From positions 2,969,001-3,033,000 of the forward strand of contig NZ_CP150207.1 of assembly GCF_037969765.1 (NCBI RefSeq): DNA of 64,000 bases, read 5' to 3'. The stretch's first letter is position 1; each line of letters starts with the position of its first letter. Below are positions 17,933 through 25,961 of this stretch, one piece after another. This stretch comes from Paenibacillus sp. FSL W8-0186 (GTDB lineage Bacteria > Bacillota > Bacilli > Paenibacillales > Paenibacillaceae). The position numbers were made by a program, and so were the translations under genes. The notes under the pieces are model-generated. The model was not told the DNA's origin. It saw only the letters and a program-made list of their open reading frames with translations, and made no database searches.

Positions 17933-18466
17933 TTACTGCAAATTTAAATTCATTTCATACAGGTTATAACCCCTGCCCTGCTTCTTGCCCGTGCCTTTAT
18001 GAACGAATCCCATGCCGGCGTACATGCGGTTGAGCTTTGCATTGCCGTCCCAGCAGTCCAAGCGTAATGCTCTTCTGCCGAGCTCCTTCGTTCGCTTGGC
18101 GGCCCATGCAATCATCGCTTCCCCCAACTGCTTGCCTCGCCAGGAAGAGCGGACCGTTAACCGGTGCAGATAGCTGCAGCCTTCTTCATTCAGCGGCCCC
18201 CAATACTCGGGATCGCTGCTCTGCAGTGTAAACATCCCGACTGGCTGATCCTCACGTATAAGCAGGTAAACTTCCCGTTCGGCAAAATACCGATCGATCT
18301 CCGCTGCCGTAAATTGTTGCGGATTCCATTGCTGCACGCCAAGGGTTGCCATCCACTCCGCCGCTTCGATCAGCATCTCGCGGACGGTATCCTTGTCCTG
18401 TGCAGCGGCAAGCGCAATCGCAAACGATCCGTGCGGTGTAGTGATCTCTTCCCATAAATTATGCAT
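17933..18466 (-). CDS. GNAT-family N-acetyltransferase
   Basis: 177 residues with a single GNAT fold: the acetyl-CoA pyrophosphate loop is SSWRGKQLGEAMIAWA (about residues 106-121), preceded by the YLHRLTVR strand and followed by RRALRLDCWDGNAKLNRMYAGMGF. Substrate unknown. Its ATG overlaps the end of the histidine kinase gene by 8 bases (ATGCATAA), so it is the last gene of the ATPase-lipoprotein-regulator-kinase operon; whether it takes part in that signalling pathway is open. Confidence 0.88.
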   Translation of the reverse strand: MHNLWEEITTPHGSFAIALAAAQDKDTVREMLIEAAEWMATLGVQQWNPQQFTAAEIDRYFAEREVYLLIREDQPVGMFTLQSSDPEYWGPLNEEGCSYLHRLTVRSSWRGKQLGEAMIAWAAKRTKELGRRALRLDCWDGNAKLNRMYAGMGFVHKGTGKKQGRGYNLYEMNLNLQ

Positions 18467-19964
18467 CCTCGTTCATCCCATCTTGACCCATTTGTTCCTT
18501 CCCAGTTAACAGACCCGAAGTATCCGCCCTTTCCGCCGTTTCCGCGCCAGAGCCTGCTTCCCCTACCATTTCCAGCAGAGGCAGCGTAACAGATACGGTG
18601 GTCCCTGCACCGAGCTCGCTATGGATTTGCATTTCACCCTTATGCAGTTCGACAATCTGCTTGCTGATGGCCAGCCCGAGCCCCGTGCCGCCCCGGTTAT
18701 GATTCACTTGGAAGAAGCGGTCGCTCACTTTGCCTAAATGCTCTTCACTAATCCCAATTCCGCTGTCGATCACTTGCACGAGAGCCGTACTGCTATCTTT
18801 TAAAGTGATGACGAGATGAATCCAGCTGTTTTCATTTGAAAATTTAACCGCATTATCCACCAGATTCAAAAATACCTGCTTCAGACGGTTGCCATCTCCA
18901 ACGACAATCACAGGACGCTCCGCGCGATCATCCAGCTTCAGCTGGATCTGCTTCTGCTCGGCCTTGGCCCATACGTTAAGCATTGTCTCCTGCAGCAGCT
19001 CCTTCAGGTTCACCTTACCGATGACAAGCTTCATCTCATTTTGCTGGAGCTTGGAGAAGTCGAGCATTTCCTCGACAAGGCCGATCAGCCGTTCCGTCTC
19101 TTTAGAAATAATCTGCATGCCGATCTTCGTTTCTTCCGGGTCGAAGCCGCCGGAGGTTAATGTTTCACTCCAGCCTTTGATGCCGGTCAGCGGCGTTCGC
19201 AGCTCATGGGAAATCGACGAGATGAAGTCATCCTTGATCTGGTTGCTGCGGACAATTTCCTCGGCCATATAGTTCAAGGTCGCCGCCAGTTCTCCGAGCT
19301 CGTATTTATAATTTCCTTTAATCCGCGCATCGAATTTTCCTTTAGCCATCTGCGCGGAAACAGCCCTAATGTTATTAATCGGTTTGACGATCGAGTTGGC
19401 GAGACCGATGCTGAACAGCGTCACCAGAGCCAGTACGGCTGAGCCAACGCCCACGGAGAGCAGCGTCATGTTCATCAGCTTGGCATTAACGTCCTCCAGG
19501 GAGGTAACATACCTGACAATATAGCGGTTCTCGCCACGGACTTGCAGAGGGGTTGATACGGCCATGACCCATTCTCCAGTGGCCTGCCGCCCTACCCATT
19601 TGCCGACGCCTCCGGCGACCGCCTGCGGCACGTCGCTCGTCTGAATGGGCTTGTCCGCCTGAAACTGCGTGCTGCTGGCCTTCACCTCGCCCTTCCGGTT
19701 TAAGACCATCAGCTCCGTATTATCCAGCTCGAACGTGCGGAGAATCTCCGTGAAATAGTCCGGATCCCTCTCTGCATAGAGCTTCACAAATCTCTGGAAA
19801 TAATCCGTTGTCCTTGTAGCATGGTTGGACATATGGTTCTCGATCGTTTGGTAGTAATATGTCCGCAAGGCGAAGGCAAATATGACTTCAACCATAAACA
19901 GGGTTACAAATACTACGATGAAATAATGCAGGACGATTTGGCGCCCGATTCCTTTTTTGATCAT
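18459..19964 (-). CDS. Membrane sensor histidine kinase
   Basis: 501 residues: transmembrane helix about 11-33, an extracytoplasmic sensor region about 35-165 (no Cys, PDC/dCache-like length), second helix about 168-190, HAMP domain, HisKA domain with the phospho-His253 in SSISHELRTPLTG, and a HATPase domain with the N box (NLVDNAVKFS), G1 (VIDSGIGI) and GTGLGLAI. ATG at 19964 overlaps the regulator stop as ATGA. The frame is open a further 18 bases, without a better start. Partner is the upstream response regulator; the lipoprotein encoded before both could be the signal input. Signal unknown. Confidence 0.93.
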   Translation of the reverse strand: MIKKGIGRQIVLHYFIVVFVTLFMVEVIFAFALRTYYYQTIENHMSNHATRTTDYFQRFVKLYAERDPDYFTEILRTFELDNTELMVLNRKGEVKASSTQFQADKPIQTSDVPQAVAGGVGKWVGRQATGEWVMAVSTPLQVRGENRYIVRYVTSLEDVNAKLMNMTLLSVGVGSAVLALVTLFSIGLANSIVKPINNIRAVSAQMAKGKFDARIKGNYKYELGELAATLNYMAEEIVRSNQIKDDFISSISHELRTPLTGIKGWSETLTSGGFDPEETKIGMQIISKETERLIGLVEEMLDFSKLQQNEMKLVIGKVNLKELLQETMLNVWAKAEQKQIQLKLDDRAERPVIVVGDGNRLKQVFLNLVDNAVKFSNENSWIHLVITLKDSSTALVQVIDSGIGISEEHLGKVSDRFFQVNHNRGGTGLGLAISKQIVELHKGEMQIHSELGAGTTVSVTLPLLEMVGEAGSGAETAERADTSGLLTGKEQMGQDGMNEDA

Positions 19965-20659
19965 TGCCCCTCGCCCTTCCACTTATAACCGTGCCCCCAT
20001 ACGGTTTGCAGGAAGGCCGGTTCGGAAGGGTTGTTTTCGATTTTTTGACGCAGTCTGCGAATATTTACGTCAACAATTTTGGGGTCGCCCATATATTCCT
20101 TGCCCCAGACATGATCCAACAGCAGATCGCGGCTCAGCGGCGTGTTCTCCTTCTCCAGAAAATACTGAATAAGTGAAAACTCAGTTGGGGTGAGCTCGAT
20201 AAGCTGTCCGCTTTTCTTGAATTGCTTGCTGATCAAATCGAGTGTGAACGGCCCAGAGGTAAAGGATACCTTCGCGCTGCTCTCCCTGTACACATTCACC
20301 CGTCTTAGCAAGGACTGGATACGGGCAATGAGTTCAGTCGGACTAAACGGCTTGCTGATGTGGTCGTCCGCTCCGACGGAGAGAGCATATACCTTATCCT
20401 GCTCCTGCACCTTGGCCGTTAGAAAAATGATGCCGATCCGTTCATTCGATTCCCGGATTTTGCGGCATACCTCGAAACCGTCGATTCCCGGCACCATAAC
20501 GTCCAGCAAAGCGATATCGATGTCCGGGATGCTGTTATACCGGTCCAATGCCTCATTGCCGTCCGCCGCCTCGATTACTTCAAAGCCATTGCGCTTCAGG
20601 TTGATCACGATAAAGCTGCGGATGGATTCTTCGTCTTCCAAGATTAACACTTTGCTCAA
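19961..20659 (-). CDS. OmpR/PhoB-family response regulator
   Basis: 232 residues from a TTG at 20659, nine bases behind GGAGG; the longer ATG start at 20686 lacks a ribosome site. Receiver domain with the acidic pair in LILEDEE, phospho-acceptor Asp53 in LLDVMVPGID, Thr in FLTAK and Lys in SKPFSP; then a winged-helix DNA-binding domain (LIELTPTEFSLIQYF, VDVNIRRLRQKIE, TVWGHGYKW). All key residues are intact. Coupled to the kinase gene by ATGA. Targets unknown; auto-regulation of this operon is likely. Confidence 0.94.
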   Translation of the reverse strand: MSKVLILEDEESIRSFIVINLKRNGFEVIEAADGNEALDRYNSIPDIDIALLDVMVPGIDGFEVCRKIRESNERIGIIFLTAKVQEQDKVYALSVGADDHISKPFSPTELIARIQSLLRRVNVYRESSAKVSFTSGPFTLDLISKQFKKSGQLIELTPTEFSLIQYFLEKENTPLSRDLLLDHVWGKEYMGDPKIVDVNIRRLRQKIENNPSEPAFLQTVWGHGYKWKGEGQ

Positions 20660-20693
20660 CTTTGCCTTCCTCCCTTTTGATTGCATGAAGCGA

Positions 20694-21965
20694 TTATCGC
20701 TTAATTTCTTTCTCGCCTTTATTCACTCTTAAATCGGTATGGCTAAGGAAACCGATCACTTTATCATTGTCGCGCGCGAGCAATTCCCAGTCTTCCTTGA
20801 ACTGCTCCCACTCCGCTAAAGAGAAGAAGCGGATTTCCGCGAGCGTCGCATTCGTATCGATATCGATGAAATTGATATGTTCATCCTTGATGGATTTAAT
20901 ATCGATCGTTACTTTGCCCCACCATTCCTTCGGAAGATTGAAATAGAACCGGCCTTCCAAATCCATATATTGCTGCATAACAAAAGTCAAACCATTGCTC
21001 GGATCCCAGCGATAATACGAGAACAGCCAAGGAATATCGTCAAAGGCGATGTATTCCCAGCCTCTCGGGGTTTCCAGCATGCCGATTTCTAGAATACCGT
21101 CATCATTGACATCACCGCTCATGATCTGGTAATCCTTCAACGTCGCACTCTGGTCAGGTATGAGATCTACAAGCTGACCGTCTTCCATCACAATAATGAT
21201 AGAATATCCGGAATGCTCGCCCGAAATAGCGTCAAGAATAATTCCGCGCTTATCCGGCGTAATGTTGCCATGAACAACGTTGTAATAACCGCTTACCGCA
21301 TCATCGAGCTGCAGCTTAGCCAACTCCTGAAATGATTGGTCATATTGATAAGTCGTTATCGTCGTATATTGATCCTTCCTGAGCGATACAACTGTAATAT
21401 CAAGCTGGCCGTCATCATTCAGATCATCGATGATGAAATAGTTATATGGAAGCTCCAAAATCCGCTCCACCGAGTTTCCCGTATAGGAATAGACGATTAA
21501 GCCTTTCTGGGTTTGCTTCTCCCCGCTCGAGAACCCGGCAACGATATTGATCTCACCGTTCCCGGTCACTTCCTTGAGTTCAAAGGATTCAAGCACCTGG
21601 CCTTCTCCATCGAATCTGACCTTTGGTATCCACGTATTGTCCCGGTTTTCCAGAATCAGACCATGAACCTTGACCTTCTCCATCGGTGTCTCGTAGAAAA
21701 CCACCGCTTCCATGATGCCGTCCTTGTTGAGATCGACCACCCGGATTGAGCTAATGTCCGCCGCGTCGCGAGGCCGAATCACCGCACCTTTGAGTTCGGC
21801 GTTGATGACGCTTCTCAGCGTCTCTTTATCAGAGCTTAGCTCGGGCGTCTTCATCAGCAGCTTCGGATCCATCATAAAGTTGCATCCGCTAAGCACAAGC
21901 AGCAGCAATGCGCTTCCCAGAAGGGGAAGCCATCTGGTTAAATTCAATCGTATCACTCTCTTCAT
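20694..21965 (-). CDS. Lipoprotein with FG-GAP/VCBS-like calcium-loop repeats
   Basis: About 423 residues from ATG 21965, which overlaps the upstream ATPase stop (ATGA); the frame continues upstream but only as a shadow. A hydrophobic signal ends in lipobox LSGC, so the protein is anchored on the outer face of the membrane. Three DxNxDGxxx-type loops are spaced through it: DLNKDGIMEAVV, DLNDDGQLDITVV and DVNDDGILEIGML, as in beta-propeller FG-GAP/VCBS proteins that bind Ca2+. The C-terminal part is not recognised. Lying between an ABC ATPase and a two-component system, it may be a sensory accessory of the kinase; that is inference. Confidence 0.75.
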   Translation of the reverse strand: MKRVIRLNLTRWLPLLGSALLLLVLSGCNFMMDPKLLMKTPELSSDKETLRSVINAELKGAVIRPRDAADISSIRVVDLNKDGIMEAVVFYETPMEKVKVHGLILENRDNTWIPKVRFDGEGQVLESFELKEVTGNGEINIVAGFSSGEKQTQKGLIVYSYTGNSVERILELPYNYFIIDDLNDDGQLDITVVSLRKDQYTTITTYQYDQSFQELAKLQLDDAVSGYYNVVHGNITPDKRGIILDAISGEHSGYSIIIVMEDGQLVDLIPDQSATLKDYQIMSGDVNDDGILEIGMLETPRGWEYIAFDDIPWLFSYYRWDPSNGLTFVMQQYMDLEGRFYFNLPKEWWGKVTIDIKSIKDEHINFIDIDTNATLAEIRFFSLAEWEQFKEDWELLARDNDKVIGFLSHTDLRVNKGEKEIKR

Positions 21966-22696
21966 GCTAAGTCGATTTGCCGCTTCTCTTCGCCGGTTAG
22001 ACGTCTTCCCTTCACATCTAGCTGGAGCTGCCCGTCGTAAATGCCCCAAATTCTCGTACAGTACCGCTCCGCCAGCTCGATCGGCAGCGCCGCGATGACC
22101 GTCTTTCCCTGTTCGGTGCATAAACTTTTGAGCGTAGTCATGACTTTGTCCGCAGAGTGTGGATCCAGTCCGATGACCGGCTCATCCGCCGCAATAAAGC
22201 CCGCGCCGTGCACAAGCGCCCGGCAAATCGCCACGCGCTGCCGTTCACCGCCGCTTAAATTGCCCGCTTTGAGATGCGCTTTGTCCAGCAAGCCGAATTT
22301 CTCCAGCTCGTCCATCGCGCCCATATAATCGTCCGAGCGAACCATGCCTGTCAGACGCCTTAGCAGCGATGTCTGTCCGGCTTGGCCGATCAGCACGTTT
22401 TTCAGCGCGGTTTTCTCGGGGTTAAGTGTAGGATTCTGTTCCAAGTATGCGCATTTGGAACGAAATTTTCCCGCTCCCTTGCCGCCGCCGCGAATGACTG
22501 ATTTGCCATCCCAGGTATAGTCTCCATCATTCCAGCTTTCCCGCAGGGCGAGGCATTGCAGCAAAATGCTCTTGCCGCTTCCACTGGGCCCGATTACTCC
22601 GATCATTTCTCCCGCTTCAAACTCGGCGCTAATCCCGTGCAGTACTTCTTTGGTATTGCCTTCTACCGATTTCTTGAGGTTGTTCACCTTAAACAT
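21962..22696 (-). CDS. Orphan PhnC-like ABC ATPase with altered H-loop
   Basis: 244 residues. Walker A GPSGSGKS (36-43), Q-loop YLEQNPTLNP (85-94), signature LSGGERQRV (147-155) and Walker B with Asp171-Glu172 are intact, but the switch His is replaced by Pro205 in IAALPIELAERY, where PhnC-type proteins have LH. The order resembles phosphonate-transport ATPases, yet no permease or phosphonate-binding protein is encoded nearby. ATG follows AAAGGAGA. It is the first gene of an operon with the lipoprotein, response regulator, kinase and acetyltransferase. Loss of the H-loop His usually weakens ATP hydrolysis, so it may act as a regulator or with a permease encoded elsewhere. Confidence 0.8.
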   Translation of the reverse strand: MFKVNNLKKSVEGNTKEVLHGISAEFEAGEMIGVIGPSGSGKSILLQCLALRESWNDGDYTWDGKSVIRGGGKGAGKFRSKCAYLEQNPTLNPEKTALKNVLIGQAGQTSLLRRLTGMVRSDDYMGAMDELEKFGLLDKAHLKAGNLSGGERQRVAICRALVHGAGFIAADEPVIGLDPHSADKVMTTLKSLCTEQGKTVIAALPIELAERYCTRIWGIYDGQLQLDVKGRRLTGEEKRQIDLA

Positions 22697-22778
22697 GTCG
22701 ATTCTCCTTTGGTCAATGCTTCTCTTCCTTTAGTTTATTGGAAATAGCTCTGAAAATCCATTACACCATGTTCATAAT

Positions 22779-23957
22779 TTATGATTTATTCCCAGCTTCC
22801 GGCCGAAACAGCAAACCTGCCACCGAAAATGTCAAATAAAACAAACCGAGAATCACGAACAGCAAGCCGGCCGAACCGAAATGCATGGCAGCTCCGCCCA
22901 AATTCGGACCCGCGATGCTGCCGATATTAAAATGAATGGAAGCAATCACGTTGGCCGTAGGAAGCAGATGCCGCGGCAAAATATCGGCTGCATAGGCCAA
23001 GCCAAGCGAGAAAAACGAACCGACCAGGCCGCCGGTAAGCATGAAGATCACCAGAAGTCCAAAATAATCGCTTCCTATTAAAGGAACGATGAGGAATAGC
23101 AGGCCGCCCAGGCTTCCCGCAATCATAAGAATAATTTTACGTCCATACCGATCGCTTAAGTAGCCTAGCGGCAGCTGCAGAATCAGTCCGCCGATACCGA
23201 AAAACGGCAATAATGTAGCTATTTCGCCTGCGGTCAGCCCCGTGCGCAGCCCATAAATCGGGAAATTGCTATTCATCGCAGCCTCCATATAGCCATAGAG
23301 CACCGACGGAATTAATGCAAACCAGGCCAAACGGTATATTCGCAGCGTTTTTCGTGAGCCGGAGGCTTTCCCTTTTCCCTCGTCCAGTTTGTCAGGCATC
23401 GTATCCGGCATTTGCAGGTATACGAGTAAGGCAACCAAAGCGAACAGAATGGCGAGCAGCAGGAACGGGACAAGCTGCCCGTAAGGCAGCAGCCGGATGG
23501 CCAGCGGCCCGATAGAAAATCCAATGCCGTAAGACATCCCATAGATGGAAATATTTCTGCCTCGCTGATTCGGAGGCGTGATGAGCATCATCCAGAGCTG
23601 GGATGCAAAATGCAGCGCGTTGTCGCCTATGCCCACCAGCAGGCGGAGGATAAACCAGACTTCGAGATTCGAGATCAGCGGAAATAGCGGAAGTGCCACC
23701 ATAACCAGCACCATTCCCCCGAGAATCAGCTTCTTGAAGCCAATCCTCTCCAGCACCTTTACCGCGACAAGAGACATCCCGAAGGAGCCGATGTAAAGGG
23801 CAGCCGCATGCAAGCCGTTTACGGAGGAGGAGATCCCCCGCTCCTCCATAAATATGGATAGAACGGGCAGAAGCAAGCCCTGGCTTAGTCCAGCGGCAAT
23901 AATGACTAAGATCAGAATAAATACTGGTGAAAACAAGCGTTTGTGATGATATTCCAT
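22779..23957 (-). CDS. Major facilitator superfamily transporter
   Basis: 392 residues with 12 hydrophobic segments and the loop 2-3/8-9 motifs (VKVLERIGFKKLILGG; GYLSDRYGRKIILM, about residues 268-281). The class is a drug:proton-type exporter or sugar-efflux-like MFS; the substrate is unknown. Divergent from an ArsR-type regulator gene with a 17-bp dyad between them, suggesting control by that regulator. The ribosome site AAGGAG is rather far (about 13 bases) from the ATG. Confidence 0.9.
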   Translation of the reverse strand: MEYHHKRLFSPVFILILVIIAAGLSQGLLLPVLSIFMEERGISSSVNGLHAAALYIGSFGMSLVAVKVLERIGFKKLILGGMVLVMVALPLFPLISNLEVWFILRLLVGIGDNALHFASQLWMMLITPPNQRGRNISIYGMSYGIGFSIGPLAIRLLPYGQLVPFLLLAILFALVALLVYLQMPDTMPDKLDEGKGKASGSRKTLRIYRLAWFALIPSVLYGYMEAAMNSNFPIYGLRTGLTAGEIATLLPFFGIGGLILQLPLGYLSDRYGRKIILMIAGSLGGLLFLIVPLIGSDYFGLLVIFMLTGGLVGSFFSLGLAYAADILPRHLLPTANVIASIHFNIGSIAGPNLGGAAMHFGSAGLLFVILGLFYLTFSVAGLLFRPEAGNKS

Positions 23958-23994
23958 AGATGTAGTTCTGCTCCTTCGCTAAAAAGAAAGAAAA

Positions 23995-24011
23995 TCGTCA
24001 ACAGATGACGA
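23995..24011. promoter_or_regulatory. Dyad between MFS and ArsR-type genes, candidate operator
   Basis: TCGTCA-ACAGA-TGACGA is a perfect 6-bp inverted repeat with a 5-base centre, located 38 bases before the MFS start codon in the divergent intergenic region. Confidence 0.45.
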
Positions 24012-24151
24012 CTTTCCACAATCATTTGTAGGTTATAATTCAAATCAGGCATTCCACCCGGGCTTATAACAATAAACATTATAGTAGACAATCTCATAGC
24101 AAACAAGCCATAATGGATATGGATGTAAAGATGTCAGGGAGGTTTCTTGTC

Positions 24152-25066
24152 ATGACATACAATGTCAAAGTTGACGTTTCTCCAATATATGAGCTCATCA
24201 GCAGCTTCATAGTATTTACGACCCGCAAATGGGTGAATAATCTGGATGTAGGACTGGAGTGGCTGGAAGATATCGGCTCCCGTTTTAACCTGGATGCACA
24301 GCAGGCTTTCGCCGCTGCCGCAAAGTTCCCTTTTTCCGATTACGATGTGCTGTATGCCTGGGCGATGGATCGTTCCAGCCATAGCATCGACGCCTTTCTC
24401 GACGACCTGGAGCATGCCGCAAATGATACTCTTCACCATAGTATTAAATCCTATATTCCCGATATGAATACTAAAGAAGTCGAGCGTATTCGCAGTAGTT
24501 ATGTCCCGCTGCTTCGGAAATGGAATGATTTGTACTTTATCGATGTTGCTCCGCAATATACGCCTCTCTTAGAAGAGGATGCAGCCGAGAAATCCACCTT
24601 ATTGCATAAAATGGACCCTGAAGCGCTCGTAGAATACGCCTCAGGCGGAATCGTTCTTGAAGCGGGGCTGCCAAGCGAACAGGTTGTGCTTGTCCCATCC
24701 ATACATTTCCGGCCCATCAATACCTATTGCTTCTATAACGGTGCACTGCTGATCCAATATCCGATCGATATTCCTGAGCTAGACGAAGACGAACCGCCGA
24801 CATGTCTGCTGCGGCTAACGCGGGCACTGGCCAATCCAGAACGCCTTCGCCTGCTCCGCTATGTCGCTAATGAACCAAAATCACTGCAGGAAATGGTCAG
24901 TAACCTGCACGAATCCGAAGACAAGCTGATGCATCATCTGATGCGCCTGCGCGTGGCTGGCTTGCTTCGCGTACATCTCGTCGACGTCGATACGGAGAAA
25001 TTCAGCATCCGGCCGGATGGGGCAGCTGAGCTGCAAATGTTTTTGGAATCCTATATCCGGTTATAG
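24152..25066 (+). CDS. ArsR-type winged-helix transcriptional regulator with long N-terminal domain
   Basis: About 304 residues from ATG 24152, nine bases behind AGGGAGG (frame open to 24113). The C-terminal 90 residues form a winged helix: RLTRALANPERLRLLRYVANEPKSLQEMV followed by HHLMRLRVAGLLRVHLV, as in ArsR/SmtB regulators, but there is no Cys metal site in the recognition helix. The N-terminal 200 residues resemble the ligand-binding part of larger ArsR-family regulators and are not otherwise recognised. Divergent from the MFS gene and followed 37 bases later by a HAD hydrolase gene, which it probably co-transcribes with. Confidence 0.78.
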   Translation: MTYNVKVDVSPIYELISSFIVFTTRKWVNNLDVGLEWLEDIGSRFNLDAQQAFAAAAKFPFSDYDVLYAWAMDRSSHSIDAFLDDLEHAANDTLHHSIKSYIPDMNTKEVERIRSSYVPLLRKWNDLYFIDVAPQYTPLLEEDAAEKSTLLHKMDPEALVEYASGGIVLEAGLPSEQVVLVPSIHFRPINTYCFYNGALLIQYPIDIPELDEDEPPTCLLRLTRALANPERLRLLRYVANEPKSLQEMVSNLHESEDKLMHHLMRLRVAGLLRVHLVDVDTEKFSIRPDGAAELQMFLESYIRL

Positions 25067-25103
25067 TAATATTGTTTCCCGCTGTACAAAGGAGTGACCT
25101 GTT

Positions 25104-25862
25104 TTGAGTGATACACTGCGCCAGCAAATCATTTTTGATCTGGACGACACACTGATTTACTGCAATAAATATTTCGATCAAATTCTGGAGCGATTCGCTG
25201 ACCAGCTGTTGGAATGGTTTGGGGCAGAGCGGCTTACGGCACGTGAAATCCTTGCCAAACAAACAGAAATTGACGTTGCCGGCGTCAAGAAGCTGGGCTT
25301 CGTTAGCAGCCACTTTGCGGAATCGCTCGTGGACACGTACCGTTATTTCAGCTCATTAATCGGCCGTGAAACCAACCTGATCGAGGAGGAGCATCTATCC
25401 CAGCTTGGCATGAGCGTATACGACCAGGAAGTAGAGCCCTACCCCGGCATGGTGGAAACGCTCAATTTGCTGAGCGAGCAAGGCCATGAGCTGAACTTAT
25501 ATACGGGCGGCGACGAGTCGATCCAGCAGCGCAAAATCGAACGGATGAAGCTGTCCTCGTACTTTGGCGACCGAATCTACATCCGCACGCATAAAAATGC
25601 CGAGGCGCTGGAGGAAATTTTACGGTCGCGGCACTTCAACCGCAGACGCACCTGGATGATTGGCAACAGCCTCCGCACGGATATTGCCCCGGCGGTAGCC
25701 GCGGGAATTAACTCGATCTATATCAAGCATCCTACGGAATGGTCCTATAATCTGGTTGATATCAAGCAGCCTGCAGATACGTCGATGTACACGATATCCT
25801 CCTTGGAGCAAGTACCCGGCATTATCGCCGAAAGCCTGGCGATGACGATCCGGAACAGGTAA
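25104..25862 (+). CDS. HAD-superfamily hydrolase
   Basis: 252 residues starting at TTG behind AAGGAGTG. HAD motif I is FDLDDTLIY (catalytic Asp pair near residues 11-13), motif II the Thr in LYTGGDES, and motif III-IV IGNSLRTDIAPAVAAG. A helical cap lies between motifs I and II. Likely a phosphatase of small phosphorylated metabolites; substrate unknown. Probably co-transcribed with the ArsR-type regulator and ends at a bidirectional terminator. Confidence 0.88.
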   Translation: MSDTLRQQIIFDLDDTLIYCNKYFDQILERFADQLLEWFGAERLTAREILAKQTEIDVAGVKKLGFVSSHFAESLVDTYRYFSSLIGRETNLIEEEHLSQLGMSVYDQEVEPYPGMVETLNLLSEQGHELNLYTGGDESIQQRKIERMKLSSYFGDRIYIRTHKNAEALEEILRSRHFNRRRTWMIGNSLRTDIAPAVAAGINSIYIKHPTEWSYNLVDIKQPADTSMYTISSLEQVPGIIAESLAMTIRNR

Positions 25863-25897
25863 ATTGCCTCAGGTTTCAAACCGTTATTTACAAACAG

Positions 25898-25931
25898 AAA
25901 TCAGGTTGCCTAACTCTAGGCAACCTGATTT
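25898..25931. terminator. Bidirectional terminator between HAD gene and topB
   Basis: Perfect 13-bp stem AAATCAGGTTGCC/GGCAACCTGATTT with an 8-base loop between converging genes. Confidence 0.88.
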
Positions 25932-25961
25932 CATTTTTGGTTTTTGATAAACGCTTGCAGA

